The translations under genes were made by a program, and so were the position numbers. Below, piece after piece: positions 35,737 through 43,761 of a stretch of 64,000 nt of DNA. The stretch lies in the NCBI RefSeq assembly GCF_002282855.1, contig NZ_NRIR01000007.1:124001-188000 (forward strand), written 5' to 3'. The stretch is from Paraferrimonas sedimenticola (GTDB taxonomy: Bacteria > Pseudomonadota > Gammaproteobacteria > Enterobacterales > Shewanellaceae). The notes beneath the pieces were generated by a model. It did not search any database, had not been told where the DNA came from, and worked only from the letters and a program-made list of their open reading frames with translations. How positions within the stretch are numbered: the stretch's first letter is position 1; each line of letters opens with the position of its first letter.

Positions 35737-35773
35737 AAAAAGCGGCGCTGTCCTTCGACAACGCCGCTTTTTT
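35737..35773. terminator. Bidirectional terminator after purD
   Basis: AAAAAGCGGCG (35737-35747) pairs with CGCCGCTTTTT (35762-35772) around a 14-base loop. Serves purHD and the convergent His-rich gene. Confidence 0.9.
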
Positions 35774-35791
35774 ATGTCTTTTGCCCTAGCG

Positions 35792-36136
35792 CTAGTGAGC
35801 TAATTCCACCGGCCCATGATCGTCACAATGACCGTCGTGCACATGATGCAGGCGTCCATCCACTAGATAATCAAAGTGATCCCCATGTGGCACTCGCTCG
35901 TGTCCGCAATCAGGCCCATGCACATGCCCTGAGTCGCTACAGCTGGTCACCGGGTGGCAACCGTCAGGATTGGTATCACTCACTTCAATCACGTGCTCGT
36001 CGTAATGATCCCCGTGAGGACAATGCAGATGACCATCGTGGATATAATCGATGTGACCATTGTGTTTGATGGCTGTATGGCCGCAATTGGGGCCATGAGT
36101 GTGTTCTGGATGAGTGGCGGTTTTTCCACAAGACAT
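35792..36136 (-). CDS. His/Cys-rich repeat protein, probable metal binder
   Basis: A 114-residue soluble protein with two tandem units. Each begins HTHGPNCGH or HVHGPDCGH and continues with a run of H-x-D-x-H-D-G-H spacing (YIHDGHLHCPHGDHYDEH; YLVDGRLHHVHDGHCDDH). There are over 25 histidines and several cysteines, but no signal peptide or membrane segment. It most likely binds or buffers zinc, nickel or copper in the cytoplasm. The start at 36136 is preferred to 36169 because GGGAG lies close by. No named family is recognised with certainty. Confidence 0.8.
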   Translation of the reverse strand: MSCGKTATHPEHTHGPNCGHTAIKHNGHIDYIHDGHLHCPHGDHYDEHVIEVSDTNPDGCHPVTSCSDSGHVHGPDCGHERVPHGDHFDYLVDGRLHHVHDGHCDDHGPVELAH

Positions 36137-36223
36137 GAGCGTCTCCCTAAACGATGTTTGCAAGCACAACCTACTGAGTATAGGTGGCTTACCAACAACC
36201 GAGGGCGGTTACTCACAAAAAAT

Positions 36224-38023
36224 CTAACTGGCTTTTAAAGTCGCCGCGCGCTTGGACAAAATCTCTTCTAGAGGCACCGGCTTACCAATCGCATAGCCTT
36301 GCGCGTAATGCACGCCAATGTTCTTAAGACGCTCAATAATGTCTTTGTTTTCAACAAACTCGGCTACCGTCTTCTTACCCATAACCTTACATACGTCGTG
36401 TACCGAGCGAACAATGGCCAAGTCTTGCGGATTGCGGTCCATGTTCTTCACAAAGCGCCCGTCAATTTTGACATAGTCCACCGGCATGTCGGACAGATAA
36501 CCATAACTGGCAAAGCCTGAGCCAAAGTCATCAAGGGCAAAGGTGAAGCCCTTCTTACGCAACTGACGCATCATGTCAAAGGCCGCTTGCTCGTTTTGTA
36601 CAGCTGAGGTTTCGGTTACCTCAAAGCAGACACAGTCGCTTGGGAAGCCATAGCGCTTTTGCAGCGCTAAAATGAATTCCATTAAGCCATCTGAGCCCAA
36701 ACTGGACCCGGACAAGTTAATCGACACACACAGCGCCGGCCACAATGGCTTTTGCTCGCCAAGCCACTCAAAGGCGCGACGAATTACCACTTTGTCCACA
36801 TCGGTCATCAGCTTGAAGCGCTCTGCGGATGCAATGAACTGAGCCGGTGGTAGCACCTTGCCATCCTCTTGAATTACCCGCAGCAGCACTTCCATACGGA
36901 TGCTCTTTTGCTGACGGGAAATCGGAGCGATGGTTTGGGCGTACAACACCACGTCGTCGTTTTGCAGTGCGAGCTTGATTTGCTGTGCCCAATGGGAGGC
37001 GTTGCGATTGAGCGCGAGCGCAGTATTGGTTGGGTCGAAGATGTCGATCTGGCTTGAGCCTTTTTTCTTGGCGGCATCGCAAGAGGTCTCAGCATCTTTG
37101 AGCAAATCCAAGGGGGATGACAGCGGGCCTTCGGCGAACGCAGCACCAATGCTCACACCGACCTTAAACACCCCTTGAGTGACCGACAGGCGTTGCTCTC
37201 GTACGATTTGGCGAATGCGCTTTAGCAGCTCTTCGACTTCAGACTGCTCAACTTGAGACAAGAGTACAGCGAACTCGTCGCCAGACATGCGCGCAATGTA
37301 ATGAGGTACATCTGCCAGTGCGGTTTGAATCGCAAAGGCCACCATACGCAGCATGCGATCACCGACTTGGTGACCACAGTTTTCGTTAATCAGCTTGAAT
37401 TTCTCAAGGTCCAGATACAGAACGCTGTGTAGCCCAGGAGTATTACTCAGCTGACGCAAGCGCGATTCAAAGGCGTAACGGTTGTACACCTGAGTCACCT
37501 CGTCGATTGTGGTCATCTGAGCCTGACTGTGCTGATTGACGTCCTGAGTGACATCGCGCAAGTAAATTAGCAGGGTCTGGCTGGGAACTGTGGGCAGGCC
37601 AAAGTGATAGCTGAGCTGGCGCGGGCCTTTGTACGAGCGAATTCGAATTCGCCCCTTGTCATTAAAGTTTTTGCCTTCCAAATAATCTGAAACTTGCTGG
37701 CTAAAATCTCCCTCCATGAGGGGCAAGAGTTGGTTCAAGTTTAGCGAGGTCAGGTCTGAGCGGTCAGGGGCAAGCAAGGCTACCGCCTTGGCATTGTGTT
37801 TCTCGATTCGACCCGCACCGTCGACTTCCAACAATGCCGCCGGTATCGCGTTGAACTGCAATTGAACCTTTTCAATGGCATCGCGATTATTCTGGGTCTG
37901 TTTCGTCATTTGCGCACGAATGCGCTTGTTCTCAGAGAACAAGTATCCAGCCGCAAAAACTAAGAAGCAGCACCCGCTAATGGCCAAGCCAAGTAGCAGT
38001 GGCAATATCACCCCAGAAGACAT
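36224..38023 (-). CDS. GGDEF-EAL cyclic-di-GMP protein with PAS-like domain
   Basis: A 599-residue protein: one N-terminal membrane helix (about 6-29), a PAS-like segment (about 55-160), a GGDEF domain with the variant motif SGDEF at 247-251 and no RxxD I-site, and a C-terminal EAL domain. The EAL domain has EVLLR at 378-382, INLSG, an ETSA block, DDFGSGFASY, VKIDG and AEFVEN, so the phosphodiesterase residues look intact; the cyclase domain may be active or a GTP sensor. It likely lowers cyclic-di-GMP. It lies 87 bases upstream of the His-rich gene. Confidence 0.88.
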   Translation of the reverse strand: MSSGVILPLLLGLAISGCCFLVFAAGYLFSENKRIRAQMTKQTQNNRDAIEKVQLQFNAIPAALLEVDGAGRIEKHNAKAVALLAPDRSDLTSLNLNQLLPLMEGDFSQQVSDYLEGKNFNDKGRIRIRSYKGPRQLSYHFGLPTVPSQTLLIYLRDVTQDVNQHSQAQMTTIDEVTQVYNRYAFESRLRQLSNTPGLHSVLYLDLEKFKLINENCGHQVGDRMLRMVAFAIQTALADVPHYIARMSGDEFAVLLSQVEQSEVEELLKRIRQIVREQRLSVTQGVFKVGVSIGAAFAEGPLSSPLDLLKDAETSCDAAKKKGSSQIDIFDPTNTALALNRNASHWAQQIKLALQNDDVVLYAQTIAPISRQQKSIRMEVLLRVIQEDGKVLPPAQFIASAERFKLMTDVDKVVIRRAFEWLGEQKPLWPALCVSINLSGSSLGSDGLMEFILALQKRYGFPSDCVCFEVTETSAVQNEQAAFDMMRQLRKKGFTFALDDFGSGFASYGYLSDMPVDYVKIDGRFVKNMDRNPQDLAIVRSVHDVCKVMGKKTVAEFVENKDIIERLKNIGVHYAQGYAIGKPVPLEEILSKRAATLKAS

Positions 38024-38197
38024 GTAATTTCGTTATTTTGTTGTTATATGGCGCCAGTGTAACAAAAGGCGAATCCAGAATGCGTGCTCTAATTAAAAAG
38101 CGTGATCCACCTGCTCAAATTATCAGCAAGCGAAACCACAAGCAATGCCTCAAAAGTGAAGATTACTTCCGATTTTTGTGGAGTGTAAGGCGAGAAA

Positions 38198-38908
38198 TTA
38201 TACCCTGTGTTCAATCACTTCCTGCGTGGAAAAGCGATAACGCATATTGGGATAAACACAAATATCGGTAATGTCATCCGGCACGCCTTTCGGGGCCGCG
38301 CGGTAATTGGTAGAGACTCGATAATCGCCAGTCACAGGCGTCACTTTGTGCCAAGTATGACCGTGCAAAAGCACCAAAGTACCTTTACGAGGTGTTAACA
38401 CTACCTGCTCCGGAAACGCCATATCCGCCTCACTGGCAGGTAGCGCCCCCTTGCGATGAGAGCCGGGTACCACCAAGGTTTGACCGCCCACTTGCGGGTC
38501 GATATCCATGGTGTAAACCAGGCGATTAATATTGAACTGTGCCGGATCTTCTGGTGGGCAATCCTGATGCCAGGCTTGCCCACTGGTGCCTTTGCGAGAA
38601 AACATCACCATGGAGTACTGACTGTTCCAGCCCTCGCCCAAAATCGCTTGGGTCAAAGCACGAAACAACGGGTGCTGGTCGACAATGTCAAACTCAGCCA
38701 CGCCTTCTCTTTGGGGAAACCAAGGAATGACTTCGGTCTTAGACTTGTCCAAGAATTCCTGATTGTGAAAAAACTGAGGATCTTCCCCAAAGTAATCCAT
38801 GATCAGCTTTTGGTAGCTGTCCATTAGCTCTGGCTCAAAAAAACCGTCGAGTACTAGGTAGCCTTGTTGCCAAAACTGCTGGGCTAGTTGTGCTATATGC
38901 CCGCTCAT
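38198..38908 (-). CDS. PhyH-family Fe(II)/2-oxoglutarate dioxygenase
   Basis: A 236-residue double-stranded beta-helix protein. The iron triad is seen in WHQDCPPEDP (His and Asp) and the distal HGHTWHKVTP; an Arg for 2-oxoglutarate follows (YRVSTNYRAAP). Members hydroxylate diverse small molecules; the substrate is unknown. It starts 12 bases after the GH26-like stop, so it is probably on the transcript that begins at the xyl-type operator at 40115. A role on a sugar-derived or aromatic side group is speculative. Confidence 0.82.
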   Translation of the reverse strand: MSGHIAQLAQQFWQQGYLVLDGFFEPELMDSYQKLIMDYFGEDPQFFHNQEFLDKSKTEVIPWFPQREGVAEFDIVDQHPLFRALTQAILGEGWNSQYSMVMFSRKGTSGQAWHQDCPPEDPAQFNINRLVYTMDIDPQVGGQTLVVPGSHRKGALPASEADMAFPEQVVLTPRKGTLVLLHGHTWHKVTPVTGDYRVSTNYRAAPKGVPDDITDICVYPNMRYRFSTQEVIEHRV

Positions 38909-38920
38909 AATTCCACCCTG

Positions 38921-40090
38921 TTAGTAATCGCCACGCTGGATCCAGCGCTTTTCATCGTTAACTTGCACAAGCCAACGGCTTTGAATTAGCGGGTTAGCCT
39001 GGATTCGAGTATCGCCCCAATTGCCGTTGTTGCAGCCGGGTTTACCGGCATCGATACCGGGCTTGCAGTACCACATCGGCTGAGTCTTCCAGTGAGTATT
39101 GATATAGGCTACCGCCCGCACCACATCCTGATTGTCGTAGATCAGCTCAAACCAAGGCTTAAACCAGGACTGCCAAATCTCCTCTGCGCTGGCGGGCTTG
39201 GCTTGATTGCGCTGAATTGGCGAGCGAGTCAACTCGCCGATATCAAACCCCTGAGGCGCGGCTTCAGAGATAAATACTGGCTTGGCCTTTTTACGAGCAA
39301 AGTCCAATACGCCCATTTGGGCACGCTTAGGCGTATCACCTGGGGTGTAGCGCCACTGACTTAAGTCGGTGTAAAAGGTCGACAAAGAGACCCAGTCAAC
39401 GTAATCGTCACCTGGGTACCAGCGCGATAGATGTTTGGGGTCTCTGTGGTCATAAAGCGGCGCCCGCTCACCTGCCCCGTCGGGATCAGGCCAGGCGGCA
39501 GACTGCCAAATCATGGCGACATTATCGGCGCCCTGAGCTTTCACACCATCGACGATTTTGCGATAGGCCTGTTTGTAGGACTCAGGGTTGTAGCAATTCC
39601 ACATGCCGTCGAATTCGTAGCCAATGCGCAAAAAGACTTTTCGCGGCGCGATGGATGCCAAGTACTCGCCCAAAGCGGCAATGCTCTTGTCGTAGCGACC
39701 CGCCGCAATCTCGATGGCATGATCGATGTCGTTACACGCATCAAACGCCAAACCAATTGCTAGGGCGGCTTTAGGTGATTCCGCCAACGTATAACCAAAG
39801 TCCACATCACCTGCTTGCCAATTGGCTCGCTCAAATACCGCTTTTAGGGTTTTGCTGGGATCGGCGTGTTTGATGGTGGTGTAAAGCGTCACCGCTTCAA
39901 TATTGTCTTCTGGCACCGCCTTGATGTAATCGCTGATGGTGTCGCTATCTTGGCCGATGAACATTAATAGCTTGCCTTCTGGTGGCAAGAACTTGGCTTT
40001 CAATTCGGTAGCTTGGGCACAGGCCACTGAACTCACACAAACCAAGCTCACCCAAGCCAATATTTTCCATCTGCTAACGCCTTGCAACAT
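38921..40090 (-). CDS. Secreted glycoside hydrolase, GH26-like
   Basis: A 389-residue secreted protein with signal peptide (about 1-28, ending CAQA). The TIM-barrel fits the GH26 group: proposed acid/base Glu159 in RIGYEFDGMWN and nucleophile Glu276 in VFISEAAP. GH26 contains beta-mannanases and beta-1,3-xylanases; the Tyr before the acid (YEF in place of HE) and the operator of the xylose regulon favour an action on xylan. Exact specificity is not shown. The gsp system in this window could secrete it. Confidence 0.72.
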   Translation of the reverse strand: MLQGVSRWKILAWVSLVCVSSVACAQATELKAKFLPPEGKLLMFIGQDSDTISDYIKAVPEDNIEAVTLYTTIKHADPSKTLKAVFERANWQAGDVDFGYTLAESPKAALAIGLAFDACNDIDHAIEIAAGRYDKSIAALGEYLASIAPRKVFLRIGYEFDGMWNCYNPESYKQAYRKIVDGVKAQGADNVAMIWQSAAWPDPDGAGERAPLYDHRDPKHLSRWYPGDDYVDWVSLSTFYTDLSQWRYTPGDTPKRAQMGVLDFARKKAKPVFISEAAPQGFDIGELTRSPIQRNQAKPASAEEIWQSWFKPWFELIYDNQDVVRAVAYINTHWKTQPMWYCKPGIDAGKPGCNNGNWGDTRIQANPLIQSRWLVQVNDEKRWIQRGDY

Positions 40091-40114
40091 GCTTCCCTCT
40101 TACGCCACCAATAA

Positions 40115-40128
40115 TGTTACCGTTAACA
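40115..40128. promoter_or_regulatory. xyl operator 1 (GH26-PhyH unit)
   Basis: TGTTACCGTTAACA, fitting TGTTA-n-CG-n-TAACA; flanked by A and T to give 16 bp of dyad. It lies 24 bases upstream of the GH26-like start. Confidence 0.85.
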
Positions 40129-40297
40129 TAAAGCTAACAGCGAGCTTTAAAACTGTCAACTCGAGTCGCAGGCTAGCGCCGCTGTTAACGCTAAACCCAG
40201 TTTACAAAGCCGCTGACTGCATGCACTGGTTCGATCAGTTGTGCCGCCACAGTTTGACTCGCTTCGGCTTGTGATTTGAACCAAAAAGTGACATAAG

Positions 40298-40311
40298 TGT
40301 TATCGTTAACA
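40298..40311. promoter_or_regulatory. xyl operator 2 (symporter operon)
   Basis: TGTTATCGTTAACA, fitting TGTTA-n-CG-n-TAACA. It lies 20 bases upstream of the symporter start, a position suited to repression. Confidence 0.85.
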
Positions 40312-40331
40312 ACAAGAATAATGGCAACTCA

Positions 40332-41921
40332 ATGCAATCTCAGACCAGATACAGTTATCAACTGGCTTTAATCGTGTCCCTCGGTGGTTTCGTTTTTGGC
40401 TTCGACGCTTCGGTAATCTCAGGGGTTATCGGCTTTGTGTCTCAAGAATTCCAGCTAAGCACCCTTGAAATGGGCTGGATTGTAAGCGCTCCCACCGCAG
40501 GCTCAGCGCTGGCTGCGCTGCTTATCGGCTATGCCACAGACTTCTTTGGTCGCAAGCGAATTCTCATCACCATTGCCGCCCTGTATTTGGTGTCGGCGGT
40601 ATTCAGTGCCTTTGCCACCAGCTTCGCGGGATTAGCCACTGCGCGCTTTATTGGCGGTCTGGCATTTGCCTCGCTGATTGTGGCACCGATTTACATCGCT
40701 GAAGTGGCGCCCGCCAAAGTTCGCGGAAAAATGGTGTCCTTCAACCAAATGAGCATTGTTATTGGCTTTAGCGCCGCTTATTTTGCCAACTACACCATTT
40801 TGCAACTCAGCCAAAGTGGCGCTGACTGGGTCACTAACATCGGCCTGGACACCAACGTATGGCGCTACATGTTAGGCCTTGAAGCCCTGCCTGCGGCATT
40901 GTACTTATTGATGCTGTTCACCATTGAAGAAAGCCCTCGTTGGTTGGTGGTCAAAGGTCGCATCGACGACGCCAAACGCGTGCTGGGCAAGCTAATGTCA
41001 CCAAGCGCCATCAGTGAGCAACTGGCTCAACTGCAAAGCCACTCAGCGGGTAAGAAACAAGGTTTGCTGGCCGAGTTGAAGGTGCTATTTAGCCCGCGTT
41101 TGCGACTCGCCCTGATGTTGGGTCTTGCGGTGGGCATCATCCAGCAATTCAGTGGGATTAATGCGGTATTCTTCTACGCACCGACCATTTTTGAGCAAAG
41201 TGGTGTCGGTACTGATGCCGCCTTTGCCCAAGCGGTTTGGATTGGCTTAACCAACGTCATCTTCACCGTAGTGGCTATCATGCTGATTGACCGTCTGGGT
41301 CGTAAGCCCCTTATGCTGATGGGTCTGGTTGGCGTATTTGTTTCCATGAGCATTATTGCCTATGGCTTTGCTCAGGGCACTTACGTACTGACTCCAGAGG
41401 TCATCGCACAACTGCCGCAAGCGCTAAATAGCGAGCTGCTAAACCCTCTGGTCAATCACGTGTTTGAGTCTGACATTGAATACAAACAAGCGCTGATTGC
41501 CCTGCTTGGCGATAGTGATTTCCGCGCCCACGAAAGCGCTTTGATTCAAGCGGCGGCGAACCTTAACTCCACTTTGATTCTGGCGGGCATCACCGGCTTT
41601 GTCGCCTCGTTTGCGGTATCTCTTGGTCCTGTCATGTGGGTGCTGTTATCCGAGATTTTCCCGAACCACATTCGCGGCATAGCGATTGCCTTTGTGGGGG
41701 TGTTTAACTCGGGCTCTAGCTTCTTAGTGCAACAATTCTTCCCGTGGCAGCTAGCCAACTTGGGCAGTGCCACCACCTTCTTGTGCTACGGACTGTTTGC
41801 GCTTGTGGGCTTGGTAGTGGTCAGCAAGATGCTGCCAGAAACTCGCGGCAAGTCCCTAGAAGAGCTAGAAGACATGCTGTGTAAAGAGCCGGAAGCCGAG
41901 CCGCAAGGAGTAAAAGCGTGA
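40332..41921 (+). CDS. Sugar/H+ symporter, MFS (XylE-like)
   Basis: A 529-residue major-facilitator sugar transporter with twelve helices. Landmarks: FGFDASVISGVIGF in helix 1, DFFGRKR and DRLGRKP loops after helices 2 and 8, ESPRWL before the central loop, QQFSGINAV in helix 7 and PETRGKSLEE at the end. An acidic insert of about 60 residues (about 355-410) lies between helices 9 and 10. Import of xylose or a related sugar is inferred from operon and operator. The next gene's GTG overlaps its stop. Confidence 0.85.
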   Translation: MQSQTRYSYQLALIVSLGGFVFGFDASVISGVIGFVSQEFQLSTLEMGWIVSAPTAGSALAALLIGYATDFFGRKRILITIAALYLVSAVFSAFATSFAGLATARFIGGLAFASLIVAPIYIAEVAPAKVRGKMVSFNQMSIVIGFSAAYFANYTILQLSQSGADWVTNIGLDTNVWRYMLGLEALPAALYLLMLFTIEESPRWLVVKGRIDDAKRVLGKLMSPSAISEQLAQLQSHSAGKKQGLLAELKVLFSPRLRLALMLGLAVGIIQQFSGINAVFFYAPTIFEQSGVGTDAAFAQAVWIGLTNVIFTVVAIMLIDRLGRKPLMLMGLVGVFVSMSIIAYGFAQGTYVLTPEVIAQLPQALNSELLNPLVNHVFESDIEYKQALIALLGDSDFRAHESALIQAAANLNSTLILAGITGFVASFAVSLGPVMWVLLSEIFPNHIRGIAIAFVGVFNSGSSFLVQQFFPWQLANLGSATTFLCYGLFALVGLVVVSKMLPETRGKSLEELEDMLCKEPEAEPQGVKA

Positions 41922-42886
41922 AAACCATTCGCTGGGGGATCTTAGGCGCCGGTCGCATTAGTGAGCAGTTTGTCTCAGATCTTCAGCGAGTCGAGGGTTG
42001 CGCGGTCACTGCGGTGGCAGCGCGTTCGCTCAAAAGCGCTCAAGACTTTGCCGAACGCCATAACATCGCCCAAGCATTGGAGGGTTATCAGGCCCTCTAT
42101 CAGCACGCAGACGTCGATATTATTTATATCGCCACACCGCACACCTGCCACTTTGAGCAAGCCAGTGCGGCGCTGAATGCCGGCAAGCACGTGTTGTGCG
42201 AAAAGCCAATGACAGTGTCACTGCAGCAAAGTAAACAGCTGGCGGACATTGCCAAAGCAAACAACTGCTACTTGATGGAAGGCATGTGGACCTGGTTTTT
42301 ACCCGCCATCCGTCAAGCACAAGACTGGATTGCTCAAGGGCGCATTGGCGCCATCAAGCACATCAAAGCCGACTTTGGATACCCGATTGAATACCATCCT
42401 CGTCGTCGCGAATACGACGCTGAGTTGGCTGGCGGCAGCCTGTTTGAGATGGGCATCTATCCGGTAGCACTGGCTTGGTTGCTCACCGGCCGGGCCCCCA
42501 ACGCGCGCCAAGTGATGGCTAGGCATGCCGACAACGGCGTTGCGGATGACATCATTTGGCAGCAAGATTACGGCGATTGCTACGCAAGCTTGGCCACCAG
42601 CTTTCGCTGTAAGCAACAAAACTGGGCCTACATCATTGGCGACGAGGGCTATATCGCCATTCCTGACTTTTGGCGAGCCCATCGCGCTGAGCTCTACCAT
42701 CTTGACGAAATGGTGGAGCATTTTGAAGAACACAGAGAGGGCTTCGGTTTTCAGCATCAAGCGACCGCGGTTTGTGAAGACCTGCGCGCAGGTCTCATAG
42801 AAAGCCAACGCGTCAGCTTAGCCGACTCCCACGCGTTTCAAGCGGAAATTGCCGACATCAATGCCATCATAGCCGAACAACAATGA
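41918..42886 (+). CDS. Gfo/Idh/MocA oxidoreductase, possible xylose dehydrogenase
   Basis: A 322-residue NAD(P)-dependent enzyme: N-terminal GILGAGRISEQF, catalytic-lysine motif CEKPMT (about 92-97) and the middle GGSLFEMGIYPV block. The closest recognisable group is dihydrodiol/D-xylose dehydrogenase of the GFO family, which would fit this regulon. The start is GTG 41918 (overlapping the symporter stop) with AAGGAG at 41906; the stop overlaps the epimerase ATG. Confidence 0.78.
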   Translation: MKTIRWGILGAGRISEQFVSDLQRVEGCAVTAVAARSLKSAQDFAERHNIAQALEGYQALYQHADVDIIYIATPHTCHFEQASAALNAGKHVLCEKPMTVSLQQSKQLADIAKANNCYLMEGMWTWFLPAIRQAQDWIAQGRIGAIKHIKADFGYPIEYHPRRREYDAELAGGSLFEMGIYPVALAWLLTGRAPNARQVMARHADNGVADDIIWQQDYGDCYASLATSFRCKQQNWAYIIGDEGYIAIPDFWRAHRAELYHLDEMVEHFEEHREGFGFQHQATAVCEDLRAGLIESQRVSLADSHAFQAEIADINAIIAEQQ

Positions 42887-43761
42887 GTAAGATCCACAAA
42901 GTTAGCATCAGCAACGGCCGCTTAAGCGCCGATATTTTGAGCCTAGGTGGCATCATTCAACAGCTCAATTGGCACGGCCAAGCGGGTGTCCAAGCCTTAG
43001 TACTTAGCTACCACAAGCCGCAAGGCTACCTTGAAGACCCGTATTTCATTGGCACCTTAGTTGGCCGATTCGCTAATCGCATTCGCTCACCTTTGGTTAT
43101 TGACGGTGTCGAGTATCCTCTGAGTTGTAACGAAGGCAACAACTGCCTGCACGGCGGGACCGATGGCCTGCACAAACAGATTTTCGAAGTGGTCGAACAG
43201 ACGGCACACTCAGTGCTGTTGAGCTGCCGTTTAGCCGACGGACACATGGGGTTCCCAGGCAATCTAGAGATTCAGGTGCGATATACGATTACCAAAGACG
43301 AGCGACTGATCACGGAAATTAGCGCGACCACTGACAAAACCACTCCGGTATCCATCACTCAGCACAGCTACTTTTGTTTAGGCACAGATCAGCAAGCCCA
43401 ATTATTTGGCGAGCGTGTGTTGTGCAACGATGAAAAGGGTATTCCCAATGGCAAAAGTCTACCGTTAGCCAAGCCCTGGCCCGAGGATAACCACGTGGTT
43501 GGTGATGAATCAGGTGAGCTTTGGAAAATGGCCCAGATCAGCTCACAAGCCAACGCGTTGCAGCTTGAGATTTGGAGCGACCAACCTGGCTATCAGTTTT
43601 ACCAAACCGAGCATTTAGGCGCGCCCTTTGCTCCCAGACAAGGGCTTTGTGTGGAGCCGCAGCAGGTGCCGAATGCACCGAATCAAAACCAGAGTGGATT
43701 ACTGGCTGCAGGCGAGCGCTACAGCCATACCATAGAGTATCGAGTGCAAACGCTGGCCTAA
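42883..43761 (+). CDS. Aldose 1-epimerase
   Basis: A 292-residue galactose mutarotase-fold protein. Catalytic His in ITQHSYFCLG (about 162) and catalytic Glu in LCVEPQQVPNAP (about 261), with HGGTDG near 88-93 in the substrate site. It interconverts alpha and beta anomers of xylose or similar sugars. Last gene of the plus-strand unit, translationally coupled, and convergent with GH43 by a four-base overlap. Confidence 0.88.
   Translation: MSKIHKVSISNGRLSADILSLGGIIQQLNWHGQAGVQALVLSYHKPQGYLEDPYFIGTLVGRFANRIRSPLVIDGVEYPLSCNEGNNCLHGGTDGLHKQIFEVVEQTAHSVLLSCRLADGHMGFPGNLEIQVRYTITKDERLITEISATTDKTTPVSITQHSYFCLGTDQQAQLFGERVLCNDEKGIPNGKSLPLAKPWPEDNHVVGDESGELWKMAQISSQANALQLEIWSDQPGYQFYQTEHLGAPFAPRQGLCVEPQQVPNAPNQNQSGLLAAGERYSHTIEYRVQTLA

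Noticed and set aside
40260-40292. TGTGA half-site near the symporter as a CRP site
   Set aside because: The second half (TCACA) is absent at the right spacing.
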